Assembly: GCA_020631735.1 (NCBI GenBank)
Contig: CM036209.1
Location: 5,927,451 to 5,991,450, forward strand
Length of the DNA: 64,000 bases
Reading direction: 5' to 3'
DNA from: Saccharum officinarum
Lineage: Eukaryota; Streptophyta; Magnoliopsida; Poales; Poaceae
The translations under genes and the position numbers were made by a program. The notes under the pieces are model-generated. The model saw nothing but the letters and a program-made list of their open reading frames with translations. It searched no databases and had not been told where the DNA came from. Positions within the stretch are counted from its first letter, which is position 1. The number at the start of each line of letters is the position of its first letter. Positions 1-12,279 of the stretch are shown here, piece by piece.

Positions 1-824
1 TAAAAATAAAAAAATATTGAAGAAAATCTTATTTAACTAAAACTAAAAGACACAATGAAAAAAATGAAATAATAAAACTGAAAAAAGAATACACAATGAA
101 AAAAACGAAACTTAGTAACTGAAATTGACAAAAAAATCATAAAAAATGCAAAGAATACTAAAAAGCAAATAAAACAAAAAAATTCCGCACAAACAGAAAA
201 AATAAAAATGACACGGCGTGGCCAGGCCGCAAAGGGTCGCTCGCTCCCGTGGGCCAGCCAATCCGTATGCCGGGGGTCGCTCGCTTGCCAGCAGCGCGAC
301 CGCGCGCGCAATAACGTTTGCGTTACGAAAACTCAAATCTATACCTACTTTCTTAATACAAAAGAGACAAAATTTTAGGCTCGTTTTTTTGTCCATCCAT
401 TTTTTTCGTCCACCTTCCCCTAACTAACTCTGAGAATGTAAAAACTGTCTCTATTGGTCTGTCTATACCTCTCCTGATTTATATGATAGGTTCTGAATAG
501 TCACGAATCTAAATCCAAATAGATCTCTGTGATTCCTAATAAGCTGAATTTAGGAATCTTAATATCTCTCTAATCTTTGTTTTCGTCCCGTGGCCGCGTA
601 AGTCCAGTTTTGTTCGTGTACATGGCGAGAGTCTGGGTTTGAGTCCAGGAGTGAGTCCAGTTTGTATTCGGCTTTGGTTCACGTGTTCGGCAGTTTTTGG
701 CCAGTTTTGTTCGTGTACGTGGTGAGAGTCCGAGTTTAAGTCAAGTTCATAGCTAGATATAAACTGCCCTCCGTACCCTCCATATGCCGTACGGATCTGA
801 ATTCGTGAACTGTGTTGATAGCAA
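1..824. other. Intergenic, no gene recognised
   Basis: A/T-rich sequence with poly-A-like runs in the first 200 bases, a short GC-rich patch at about 210-315, and AT-rich sequence again. Reading frames here are short and low-complexity. The only structure I see is an imperfect direct repeat near 604 and 701, listed separately. Confidence 0.6.
604..730. repeat. Imperfect direct repeat, offset 97 bp
   Basis: A unit of about 30 bases beginning ccagttttgttcgtgtac occurs at 604 and again at 701, with two mismatches in the core; similarity (gagtc, gttt) continues a few bases beyond. It may be a degraded minisatellite or part of an old transposon. No gene is associated. Confidence 0.6.
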
Positions 825-1522
825 TTGTGCATCGCTCTCCCTCACCACGTCGTCGTAGGGTGCAACAGTCTTGACTCTTCCAGCCTTAACCCCAATCAAT
901 TACCTCCTCAAATATCGCATGGAGACCAGCATGGCGAGGCCGGACGCCTCGGGCGCGCGGACAGGCAGAACGGTGCCCGTCACGGAGACGAGCTCGAAGT
1001 CTCGAACCGCCCGCGGAGCAGCACCGTGGCGCCATGCACGGCGACGTCCTCGACCGCGCCGGACGCGCCTAGGACGCAGGCGCCCCGCGGCCCCGGCGAC
1101 GCGCGTACTTCGGCATGCACGCGGTCACGTGCCTGGCCTCCACGTGGGCGAGCTCCACGAGCTGGCTCGCTGCTGTGGCATCGGCCGCCGACTATGAACA
1201 CTGCCGCTCCCGACCTGCTGGGAGGGCGAGGAAGGCGGCAAAGGAGTACGCAAATTTGGCCTCGGCCTCGAAAACCATCCAGTCGCTCTCGCTGAAGGTC
1301 ACACCAAGGATGCAAGGGGCGATGGCGACATTCTGGATGGTGCCAGCGCCGCCTGGGGCTTGCTGGACTGGCACGGACGTGTTCAAAATCTCAATCCCCG
1401 GCGTCATCTACAACGATTTGGAATCAAACCTCCCGATTACTTCCCTCGGCCATGTGGGCAGGGCGATCTCCATGCGCGCCATGTTTGACACCAGCACGCG
1501 GCAGTGTGGCACAACATCATGA
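825..1522. other. GC-rich, coding-biased block, unidentified
   Basis: GC-rich sequence with overlapping open frames on both strands and no family I can recognise. The most protein-like frame is on the minus strand at about 1195-1407 (motifs such as FAYSFAAFLALP), continued by another minus frame at 1410-1520, which would require a frameshift. It could be a decayed exon or captured gene fragment. No start, splice or stop arrangement is convincing, so no gene is called. Confidence 0.3.
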
Positions 1523-1836
1523 CCTGCCGGCCTGAAACGCCATGCTCACGCGTGCCAGGAAGTCGCGCGACGTGCTCATACTCTTCTCCCACGTGCCCGT
1601 TCCTTGTTGACTCATGTAGCGAGATTAAAAAATCTCAAGCAACACCGCCATCGCAGGCATACTCGAAGTCGACCTGACAATTTACAACCTCGTGTTTCGA
1701 GGGCGCACTAGCGTGGCCACATCATGGTATGTTCGACGGCGCCTGGGCCAAGCTTCTCAGCATATACTCTACATCTCACACGAGCTCCACAACATGTTGT
1801 CCCGAATCGATTATGGAAAGGATTAGGGCTATATTT
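1523..1836. other. Intergenic, nothing recognised
   Basis: Mixed-composition sequence between the GC-rich block and the 256-bp tandem duplication. I see no long frame, repeat or element terminus. Confidence 0.5.
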
Positions 1837-2348
1837 GACCTGCACCTTACGGACCTGCTTGACTGGGAAGTTAGAGTAAATTGAAGGAAGAGGACCAAAG
1901 GAGATGCTATTGCTACTTTTTTTAGGGAAAGCTATTGCTACTTGTGCTCAAGAATTATTAAATGGGAACATTGCAAAAGAACAAGATTGCTCCTATGTGT
2001 TGTGTACCGTTGATTTGAAGATTCTGGGCTTTGGGAGTTTGCTTGGTTATGGAGAATATCCATAGCTAGGACCTCAAGAGTCAAGAGAAATAGACCTGCA
2101 CCTTACGGACCTGCTTGACTGGGAAGTTAGAGTAAATTGAAGGAAGAGGACCAAAGGAGATGCTATTGCTACTTTTTTTAGGGAAAGCTATTGCTACTTG
2201 TGCTCGAGAATTATTAAATGGGAACATTGCAAAAGAACAAAATTGCTCCTGTGTGTTGTGTACCGTTGATTTGAAGATTCTGGGCTTTGGGAGTTTGCTT
2301 GGTTCTGGAGAATATCCATAGCTAGGACCTCAAGAGTCAAGAGAAATA
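1837..2348. repeat. 256-bp tandem duplication (two copies)
   Basis: The stretch starting gacctgcaccttacggacct at 1837 recurs at 2093, giving copies at 1837-2092 and 2093-2348 that follow each other directly. They differ by only a few substitutions (for example caagaatt/cgagaatt, tcctatgtg/tcctgtgtg, gttatgg/gttctgg). No terminal inverted repeats or target duplications are visible, so a local segmental duplication or assembly duplication fits better than a transposon. Confidence 0.95.
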
Positions 2349-3735
2349 GAAGAGGTGCCGTCATGCCGCAAGCGCTGGTGGCCTTTGTGTAAGCTGCAAA
2401 GCACTAGAAGAGACGTAGAAGTGAGGATGAGCAGGCAAAAGGATAACAACGAGGTGTTACAAAAGCATAAGAACATACATAAGAGATGTAAGATGTAAGT
2501 GTGACTTAGCATGAGGTCCTTTCGCCTTCGGTAGCTTGACAAGATTTCATTTTAGTATCTCCTGCAACTACAACTAAAAAGAACAAAAGAAGATAATTGT
2601 TTGGTGCGGTAATTTTTGGTGTCGTCGCTCTGCCTCGAGGGTGCGATCCCGCGACTCCAGATGGAAAGCGCCGGCATGTGGGACCGACTGCACGCGATCC
2701 CGCATACCGCATCCCGCGATAGCGCCTTCCGCTACCACTATCCCTGCGTGCCCCTCGAGCCTCTGCCCCACAAACTCCTCTTCTGTCACCGGCGCGGCGA
2801 CCCTCCCCAAGTGCCCCTCGATCTGCATCGGCGAGCTTTCTCCATTCCACGGCGGCGCGGCTAGGCCAGCGCGCTTGGTGGCCCCGGCGACGGCGCGAAA
2901 AGCCCCGCTCGCGGAATCCCCGGCGGCGGCGGCGTGGCTCCGTGTATTTTCATGTTGGCATCATGGATGAATGGAGCAAGAAGCAAGATCAGAGCGGCGG
3001 TCGGCAGTGGTGCAGTACGTCGATTGCCCGGGTATGTGCATTATTAGATCCTGCTAGCAGTTGTCAGATCGTCGCCCGGCATCCTTGGAGTTCCGGTCAT
3101 CAGCCAGAAAATGGATGTAGAGTAGCCTCGCTCCCCACGCGATACCGCCTCCAACTACCCCCGCGATAGCGTCTCCGGCACGCTCGTCTGGCTGCCTGCC
3201 CGCGCGCCCTCTCGCTCGCCCGGCACTGTGCTGCCGTGCACGCGCCGCAGCCGCTGCATCCACAGCGGCCGTGCCCCACACGCCCACAAAGGCCGTGCCG
3301 TTGGGATCCACGACGACCGCGGCGCCGCCACAGGGTCGGGCAGCCGCCAGAATCCACAACCGGTGCGACTTCCCGGCCCATCCCCAATCTACACCGCCGT
3401 CGTCCATCACCGACCCGGCCAAGACGCCGACGCCGCTGGAATCTTCGCTCGCTCCCCCGCGGTGCCCCTGGTAAACCTTGGTTTGTGTCCCGACAGGTGC
3501 ATCCCTCGCACAATCAAATCACCACCTGCCATCAAGTCGCCATCTACCATGGTTGGTGATTTCAAAACTGTTTCAAACTACTTCTGTCATCTGAAAGGTC
3601 TTTGCCTGCTTTTGTTCTGAAATTACTTTTATATTGACAGATCTTTGCCATGTCTCTGTCTTTTCATAGATTTATCAAAGGTTTGGTTTAGCTCTCACAT
3701 GCACATATCAATTATGCGACAGATTGTTCGCATCA
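2349..3735. other. GC-rich intergenic sequence, no supported gene
   Basis: Two GC-rich islands (about 2616-2945 and 3150-3480) give overlapping open frames on both strands. The minus frame at about 3180-3422 reads VVVDPNGTAFVGVWG and is the most protein-like, but I cannot name it. No complete exon-intron structure is visible, and the area ends at an assembly gap. These may be fragments of a decayed or captured gene. Confidence 0.35.
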
Positions 3736-3835
3736 NNNNNNNNNNNNNNNNNNNNNNNNNNNNNNNNNNNNNNNNNNNNNNNNNNNNNNNNNNNNNNNNN
3801 NNNNNNNNNNNNNNNNNNNNNNNNNNNNNNNNNNN
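3736..3835. other. Assembly gap (100 N)
   Basis: Exactly 100 undetermined bases, the usual placeholder for a scaffold join of unknown size. Sequence on the two sides should not be assumed to be contiguous. Confidence 0.99.
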
Positions 3836-5361
3836 AGAAAAGTGTCAACAATTTTATCATGATATTTTTAAACTGTAGCATCTATTCAAGAGGAACATTT
3901 TAAAATTTGTTTCATCATTTTTGGAGCTATAAATCTTGAGATATGATTTTTCAAAGCTGTTTCATAATTCTGAGAAATCATTTTCCTTAATTCTTTTAAG
4001 AATTCGCCAGTGAAAACGCTGAATACACCCGGTGCAGTGCACCCACACACGCTGACACGCGGGACCCACGGGTCAACGGACCCCACCGGCCAGCCAGAGC
4101 AGCGCGGGGGAGGCGCTGACCGGTGGCGAACTCGCCGCCGGTGAGGTCTCGGCGACGGGGAGGGCACCAACGTGCTCCCCGCACCGAGACGCACCCAGCG
4201 CACCAACTCCGAGCGGCGCGGGAGCTCTGGAGGAGGCTCGCCGGTGGAGATGGCGGCACGGCGGCGCTGGAGCTCGTCGGCCGGCCAATGCAGGCCACGG
4301 GGGCGGCCGAGAAGGCGAGCGCGAGCACTGCTAGGCGGAGGGAAAGCGGATGCTCGAGACCGGAGGGGGCATAAAGGGCCAGGGAGCTCCGGCCATGCGC
4401 GCCGGCCAACGGCGGCCATGGCGGCAGTGGAGGAGGGGGCGGCCAATTGGCCCTCACCTGAGCTCGAGCGGCGGAGTGGAGGCGCGCACGCGGTGGAGGG
4501 AAGCGGGCAGAGCTGAGGCCAGGAGGAATTGGCCAGAGAAGCAGCCACGAGCGCGAACGACGGTGGCGGAGCTCCGGGAGCCGGCAATGGCGCGGCTGCT
4601 GCTGGCGAGCTGCTGCGGAGCGAGAGGAGGGAATGGAGGGCGTGCAGCCGAGGGAGGAGCGGGCGCGGGTTCAAGGCGCGTGGCGCGGGGACGCGGGGGG
4701 CCACCCGGGGTGCATGTCGCGCGCGTCGCCGTCGTTCGGCCACGCGGCGGCCGAGCTCTGCCGCGGCGCCACGGCGTCGCGCGCGCGCGCGGGCGGCAGG
4801 CGCGGACGCGGGCGCGGGCACGGGCCGGGCTGCCAGCTCGGGTGGGCCGAAAGGGTGGCTGCGGCCCACTAAAGTGAAAAAACCGATTTTTCTTTTATAA
4901 ATAAATTTTCAGATTTCTATATTTGTTTCAAATTTGAATTTGAAGATGAAAAAGAGGTTTTCAGAACTTTTGCCCAAAATAAAAGTTGTTCAAAATTTTA
5001 TTCTCTACAACTTTCATGTAGAGCATTTTTCAAAATTCCTAATAGATTTTGAATTTGGGATTTAAAGCTAAATTGTTAATCAAAAAATATTTGTTTAGAA
5101 TATTTTTAAAACAAAATTTGAGAAAAACTTGAATTCAAGAATTGCTCCAAAAATCATGTTAATTTATTCTAGATTATTTAAAATTGTAGCTACACAAAAT
5201 TTCACCACTCGTTAGCACTTAAATACAGAATTTGGGTTTTAAGTAATGTTTTTCAACTTTAAATTTAAAAGGGTCTATACTGCATGCAATGATAACCATG
5301 TATGAGATGATTATGACTAATGCTTTGGATGCTAATGCATGCTTAACACCCAGGGGTGTTA
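3836..5361 (-). mobile_element. Start (U3 side) of a minus-strand gypsy-type LTR
   Basis: Read on the minus strand, this begins at 5361 with TGTAACACCCCTGGGTGTTA, the same TGTAACACCC start as the other two gypsy-type LTRs in the window. An AT-rich stretch (about 4870-5340) and then a GC-rich block (about 4010-4870) follow, the composition also seen inside the LTRs at 8601-12751 and 38538-43407. No internal coding region or second LTR is visible; the left part is lost at the gap. It is either a truncated element or part of a solo LTR. Long open frames in its GC-rich block are compositional and are not called genes. Confidence 0.65.
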
Positions 5362-8300
5362 CAAGATGTGATCCTAGGTATGAATTGGATGTATCAGCGT
5401 GGAGCTATAATAGATACTTTGAATAGAACAATAAGATTGAACTTACCTGATAGTAGTTCTCAACTTCTTATCCAACTCCAAACACCAAAAATGGCAGTCA
5501 AAGAGTTTGTGCAATTCTGTGAAGGAGATCAGTGATATTCCTGTAGTTTGCGAGTTTCCAGATGTTTTCCCAGATGATCTGCCTGGTTTACCGCCTGATA
5601 AAGATGTAGAATTTGTGATTGAGTTAAAACCTGACACTGCCCCAATATCTAGAAGAGCATACAGAATGCCACCGAAAGAATTAGCAGAACTCAAGACACA
5701 GTTACAAGAATTGCTTGACAAAGGTTTTATTCAACCTAGTTCTTCACCATGGGGATGTCCAGCTATATTTGCGAAAAAGAAGGACAAAACTTTGAGGCTG
5801 TGTGTTGATTATTGTCCGTTGAATGAAGTGACGATCAAAAATAAGTATCCTCTTCCTCGTATTGATCCACTCTTTGATCAACTTGCTGGAGCCAAAGTAT
5901 TTTCTAAGATTGATCTTCGATCTGGCTACCACCAAATAAAAATTCGCCCTGAGGACATCCCAAAGACTACTTTCACTACTAGATATGGTCTTTATGAATA
6001 TCTAGTCATGTCCTTTGGTCTTACAAATGCACCAGCTCATTTCATGTACCACATGAATTCTGTTTTCATGCCTGAGCTCGACAAGTTTGTCGTTGTCTTC
6101 ATTGATGATATCTTGGTTTACTCCAAAAACAAGAAAGAACATGCGAAACATTTACGCATCGTTCTAAGTCGCTTGAGGGAACATCAGTTATATGCTAAGT
6201 TTAGCAAATGTGAGTTTTGGCTTAATGAGGTGCCATTTCTTGGACATGTTTTATCTGCCGAGGGTGTTGCTGTTGACCCTGGCAAAGTAAGGGATATTAT
6301 AGATTAGAAGCCCCCAACTACTGTCCATCAAGTTTGTAGTTTCCAGGGAATGGCGGGTTATTACCGTCGATTCATCCCTGATTTCTCGAAGATATCAAAA
6401 CCTATCACCGAGTTGTTGAAGATTCAAGTCAAATTTGTCTGGTCATCAGAATGTGAGAAAGCTTTCTAGACTTTGAAAAGATTGTTAACCACTGCTCTAG
6501 TGTTAGCCCAACCAGATATTGAGAAGTCGTTTGACATCTACTATGATGCTTGTGGTACCGGTATTGGATGTGTGTTAATGCAAGAAGGTCGAGTGATTAC
6601 TTATGCTTCTCGACAACTCAAACACCATGAAGAGCATTATCCAACTCATGATTTAGAGTTAGCGGCGTTGTTCATGCTTTAAAGATATGGCGACATTACT
6701 TGTTGGGTAATATATGTCACATCTATACATACCACAAGAGTTTGAAATACATTTTCACTCAGGCTGATTTGAATATGCGCTAACGAAGATGGTTAGAATT
6801 GATAAAGGATTATGACTTGGAAGTACATTATCATCCGGGTAAGGCAAATGTTGTTGCCAATGCCCTCAGTCGAAAGACTCATTGCAACTGCTTGACAGTG
6901 AAGCCGTTGGATATTTCTTTGTGCCACGAGATAGAAAAGTTGGGCATTGAAATAGTTCAACAGGATAGTGTGGCCAACATCAATGTGGAAACAACTATAT
7001 GAGATAAGATTATTTCTGCTCAGAAGGAGAATAAGGGTATAGTCTACATAAAAGAAAAGGTTAGAAAGGAAAAAGGTTCGTGTTTCAGAATTGATGAAGC
7101 AGATGTCCTGCAGTTCAAGAATCGTCTGGTCGTACCCAAGGTTCCTGAATTACGTCAGTTAATTCTGGATGAAGCACATTTAACCAGATTCTCTATCCAT
7201 CCCGAAGTAATAAGATGTATCATGATCTGAAACAAAGATTCTGGTGGACTAAGATGAAGATTGAGATTGCCCGATATATAGCCAAGTGTAACACTTGTCA
7301 GAGAGTGAAAGCTGTGCTCTGAAGTCGGCCGGAGAATTGCAGCCATTACCTATTCTAGCCTGGAAGTGGGAAGACATCAGTATGGATTTTATTATGGGTT
7401 TGCCCAAGACTTCCAGAGGGTTTGATTCTATCTGGGTCATTGTGGACCGACTGACAAAATCATCTCATTTTCTTCCAGTCAAGATAGAACATTCTGCTAT
7501 GGTTTATGCTGAACTATACATTGCCCGAATTCTGAGTCTTCATGGAGTATCGAAGACCATCATATCTGATAGAGGTACATAGTTTGTCAACAATTTCTAG
7601 AGGCACTTACATGAGTCCCTGGGTACTAAACTTCTGCACAGTACTGCTTATCATCCTCAAACAGATGGTCAGACTGAAAGAGTCAATCAGATTTTAGAAG
7701 ATATGTTAAGATCTTGTGTGCTCAATTATTCGGATACTTGGGATGAATGTTTACCTTTAGCAGAGTTTTCTTACAATAACAGTTATCAAGAAAGTATCAA
7801 AATGGCACCGTTTGAAGCACTATATGGTCGCAGATGTAGGACTCCATTGAACTGGTCAGAACCCGGAGAGAGATGGTTTTTCGGGGTTGATTTGGTAAAA
7901 GAAACTGAAGAGAAAGTCAGACGTATACAAAATAATATAAAGATAGCACAGTCTCGTCAAAAGAGTTATGCAGATAAGAGACATCGAGCACTGGTGTTTG
8001 ACAAAGGAGATTATGTATACTTGAAAGTATCACCTATGAAAGGAGTTAACTGATTTGGGGTTAAAGGCAAGTTGGTACCTAGATACATTGGACCGTTTTA
8101 GATTTTGGAACGATATGGTAAAGTGGCATACCGTTTGAGGTTACCTGAACAACTCTCAGCGGTGCATAATGTGTTCCATGTGTCGCAACTCAAGAAGTGT
8201 CTTCAAGTACCTGATCAAGTGGTTGATTTTGAGGGAGTCGAGCTTGAACCAGATCTAACCTATTCAGAGCATCCTGTTAGAGTTTTGGACCGAAAGATCG

Positions 8301-8427
8301 TGTTACTCACAGTAGAACAATTAAGTGGTACAAGATACAATGGAATCAACATTCGGAAGAAGAGGCAACGTGGGAATCTGAAGATTATTTGCTGGAGAAC
8401 TTTCCCGAATTCTTTGCTTCTATCTAA
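5362..8427 (+). pseudogene. Gypsy pol (protease tail-RT-RNase H-integrase-chromodomain), broken
   Basis: Would encode the polyprotein that copies and integrates the element. The protease end is at 5363-5480. RT is at about 5560-6300, with [18 protein letters not shown] and the catalytic FIDDILVYS. RNase H is at about 6480-6720, with [20 protein letters not shown]. The integrase zinc region is at about 7160-7310, ending CNTCQRVKA after a frameshift, and the integrase core at about 7340-7800 includes HPQTDGQTERVNQ. A chromodomain-like tail at about 8296-8427 reads IKWYKIQWNQHSEEEATWE in a shifted frame. In-frame stops include 6305, 6467, 6781, 7000, 7580, 7598, 8051 and 8099; most sit where a family member would have CAG, CAA, CGA or TGG. 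Frameshifts lie near 6665, 7210 and 8297. Not functional. Confidence 0.93.
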
Positions 8428-8583
8428 GTTACAATTTCCTCTCTAGGTTGTAACTTGTTCTTTTTAAAAACTTTGTAATGTAAAAATCTCTACCTGTTTA
8501 ATGAACAAGTCTTGAACGTGTTTGTTTGACACGTTTCCTTTTCCTTTACTTAACCCAAGGCTTTAAATCTCAGGACAACATTT

Positions 8584-8600
8584 CTTTAAGGGGGAAGGGC
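8584..8600 (+). other. Polypurine tract of the gypsy element
   Basis: The purine-rich run aagggggaaggg ends at 8599, with one base before the LTR start TGTAACACCC at 8601. This is the expected primer site for plus-strand DNA synthesis and fixes the 5' boundary of the 3' LTR. Confidence 0.9.
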
Positions 8601-9790
8601 TGTAACACCCTTGGTGTTATAGTAACTAAAAATATGCCATGTCATCATTTGCACTGCAAATCATCCAAGATTAGGTTAAATATGTTATGCATCAACTAAA
8701 ATAAGTTTACCTTCTTAGGTTGGATGTGTTTCTCGTTGTGTAACTTGAATCTGAAAACCCTAATTTCGAATGTCACCGCCAATACTTAGTTTACGCCCTA
8801 CGTAATTTGAGGTGTGTGACTGTGTTATACACTAGTGCCAAGTGTAAGGTATGAGCTCAAGCCCAACTTATAAAATAAAGCTTCAAGTTTGAGTTAGAAT
8901 TTGGAATCCAAAACTTGTTGCAAGTTTTTGATTCGAATTGAATTAAAATTTGAGGAATTATTAAAAGAATTTCCTAAGTCAAACTGGTCAACCTAGAGTG
9001 GCATTTGGTCAAACATGTGATGCTTGACTCAATGATGCCCTAGGGTGATGGTGTGATCACTAAATAAACACCAATTAATAAAGTATTAAGTTTCAATTTG
9101 AAATCTTTCCGAAAACCCTGAAAAGCAAAACCCTAGTTTTTACCCCTTTTTGAATAAATCAAAATCTAAGCAAAATTTGGGAAAAAGTGTAAAACTAAGT
9201 TTGTAGGTCTTTTCAAGGGCTACAAGTTTGGTGTTTTGAGTTTTCAAAGTTTCAGTGTAAAATTTGGAGTAATTTTGAAAAGATTCAAATCTCAAATTTG
9301 ACCCCTTTTCATCTCCCCTATCCAATTTCAAAATAGATGCAGAATTTCAAAATATTTTGAATAGCAAAGTTGCAGGTCTTACCTAGATGTACAACTTTGG
9401 TATTTTAAGTTTTTGAAGTTTCAACATAAAATTCAAAGTTATTTTGAATTTACAGATTTCTAGAAAATGTCCCCTTTAAATTCAAATTCAAATTTCAAAA
9501 TCTAGGCCAAATTGGAAAATGTTTATATTGAGAAAGTTGTAGAACTTTGAAAATTGAACAACTTTTGTATTTATAGATTTTCAACTTCTATAGAAAATTT
9601 GAGAGTAATTTGAAAAAGTTCACTAGTGGCATTTCTTTAAATATTTTGAAATCATCGCCAACCGCAGAGCGCCACCTCCCGCCGACGCCGGTGAGCTTCG
9701 AACGCCTTCCCGATGTGCCTTGGACCGCCAGCTCGGGCTTCAGCGGGTTCGCGACTTGCCACATGTCGTCTTGAGGTCGTTTTCATCGCC

Positions 9791-9800
9791 CTATATATAC
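9791..9800 (+). promoter_or_regulatory. TATA-like box in the gypsy LTR
   Basis: The sequence ctatatatac lies at the start of the GC-rich part of the LTR, followed about 40 bases later by a pyrimidine-rich stretch. The placement suits the U3/R promoter of this LTR. Assignment rests on motif and position only. Confidence 0.5.
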
Positions 9801-11239
9801 TGAACACCGCCAACGTCGTGTTCTTCTTTTCCTCTGTCTCTGCCGCCACCGTAGCTCTGCCGCTCACCGTCGCCTCCGTCGAGCCACCTTCGGCCACACA
9901 AATGGCTCCACCACAACCGCCTCGCTCCTGCGCATCTCCTCGGCCACTTGCACCCACCTCTACTGCCGGAGAGTCCGCGTAGCCGTCGTCTTCCCCGCAC
10001 CCGGTGGGAGCACCGCCACCACCGCCCTCACGTGGCCAGGACTCTCCGGTCTGTCTCCGTCATCACGAGAGCACCATCGTGATCGCGGTGAGCCCCTAAA
10101 CATTTTTCTTGCATTCATTTAGTCGTTACTTCACCGGTGGCACGTTTTCGCGGCCCACCGTCGACTCCGGTCCGCCATCGTCGTCGGTGAGGGGTCGCCG
10201 GATCTCGAGCTTAGCTGTTGAATGGCGTAGTGGGTTCGCGGGGTGGAGTAGGCCATGTTGGTCGGGTTGATTGGGTCACCGGGGTCATGGTCGCCGGCCG
10301 GCCACCGTGCTGCCGTGATGGGAGAGAAGAGCGGGAGGAGGGGGATGACACACGGGGCCAGCGTGTCAGCGATAGAGAGAGAGAGCGGGAGGGCGCGGGC
10401 GGGCCGGCCTGGTTGCTGGACCGGGCTGAAGGAGCAGGCCGCACGCGCGAGCGCGCGAGGGAGAGCGCGGGCGCGTTTGCTGGGCCGCGCGTTTACTGGG
10501 CCGAACCGGGAGGGAGAGGAGAAACAGCCCGACATGAAGAATTTTGTTTTTCTTTTTCAAAAATGTGAAATAGTATTCAGTTTTAATTATTTTGTTGTAA
10601 ATTATTTAGGGTTCCAAAATTAGTGAAAATTTTTGTGTAACCTTTATGTACTGTGTACCATTTAAGAAAAATATTAAATGCCAATTTTGTTTACTTTTTT
10701 GTGAGTTAATTAATTAGCTCATTTAATTATTAAATGGCTTTTCCATAATTTTTCTAGGTTTAAATCATTGTCCAAAAATCATGAAAATTGTTTTACCACT
10801 TAATTATGACATAAGCTTCCTAAAATAAAAATTTTAGCTTAATTAGACTAAGTTGATTTTATTCTTAATTTGTGCTTTATTAATTAATTAGTTAATCAAT
10901 TAATTATGGCTTAATGATTAGGTTTGTTTGACTTTATGATTGTGTGTTGACTTTACGTCATTAACCCTTAATGACATTTAGCATTCTTAATTGATTGTTT
11001 AAGCTCTCTTAATTATGTTGTTAAGGCTTAATTAATGTTATTTCATGTATTTAACGAATTCTTAAATAAAGTCATTACCGTAATCAAACCCTCGGTTAGG
11101 GTTAGATTAGAAGCTTTTGTTGTTCAACTGTACCACGAAGGAAAGTTGTACTCACGTTGTTAACTTTGTTATGCATCCATCGAGCATCATGTTTATTACT
11201 TCATCATCTTAAGCATACACTTTCGTCACGTGTAGTCCC

Positions 11240-11444
11240 CGTGAACGAGGAGGTTACTGAAGTCGAATTCGTTCCCGAAGAAGAGCCAAAGTCCGTGGAA
11301 GTAGGGTTTGACATCTGTGGCACTGATCCAGAGCCCGAGTTTCCTATCGACCAAGGCAAGCCCCGATTACATCTAACCCTTCCTTGCGTTTTGAAAACTT
11401 TACTTCACTTATATTACTGCTTTATTGCACTAAGTGATAGCAGT
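11240..11444 (+). other. Acidic open frame inside the gypsy LTR
   Basis: Within an otherwise AT-rich part of the LTR, an open frame reads with strong Glu/Asp bias (EVEFVPEEEPKSVEVGFD) up to FPIDQGKPRLH, preceded by a gtgtag acceptor-like site at about 11232. The opposite-strand LARD LTR has a similar ggcaagccccg core at 31792-31802 and 40039-40049. It could be a conserved LTR exon or simply a conserved nucleotide element. No function is known to me. Confidence 0.35.
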
Positions 11445-12279
11445 TGAGTGATAACCTAATTACTGCATTACCATCCTTGATACTTCGATATCATCCTTGT
11501 CACTATTTTTATTTGAAAATGCTTAGTATGCTTAGCCATGCTTAATGAGAAAACTTTAAAAATATTAAGAAAAGTTTGAAGGGTTGTTGGACAACCACTT
11601 GATTAATGATGATGATGATAATCTGAGACCGGTCGGTGGACTTGCATCGGGAAAGGAGTCCCCATGTAGTGTCTCCGACTCAGTCAGTTAAGGACCATAC
11701 CATTGTAGGCCTGCTTGTGTTTGGAGACTTTGCAACTGATCACATGCTCTGGTAAGCCTAAGATCTCGGTAATGTCAACATGTGAACGGCTAACCGCGCA
11801 CTAGAAGTGAAGAGATGGCGAGAGTAGTGTGTACCCTCGTAGCCAATGGCTGGATTGGAGGTGTACTGTACTCTCGGGTGGCGCTGGACCCGGTCATGTG
11901 TTGGAGGATCCGAGTGAAGGTTGATATATATCGGTTAGAGTCCTACATATCTTGTGTGGTTAGAGATCCCCTGCTAGGTTTAATCGATTCGAATCGTCGC
12001 TGCTCCTCGGTTAAGGAGACTCGGTCGCCTGACCTACATCGTAGTTAAGAAATGGAACTTTGGTGGAGAATCAGAAAGATATTGAATGAGTTATATGATC
12101 TAGATTAGGATCACTTACCTTCTGTTGATAAATAATACTGAAATAAAACCTTGATCTTAAGGATTCACTATTAGTGGCTTTTATGCAAAAGAACTTTGAT
12201 TCTTGCTGGAACCTCACCTTGATTCCCCTGAGTCTGCATTCCTGAGTCATTTCACCCGATTTTATCGGTTAAATCTTGT

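Noticed and set aside
2506..3559. Several 70-140-codon frames
   Set aside because: Mutually overlapping on both strands within GC islands; no start, splice structure or domain supports any one of them.
3886..4869. 327-codon minus-strand open frame
   Set aside because: Lies in the GC-rich block of an LTR, with Arg/Ala/Pro-dominated composition and open frames on the opposite strand too; no domain.
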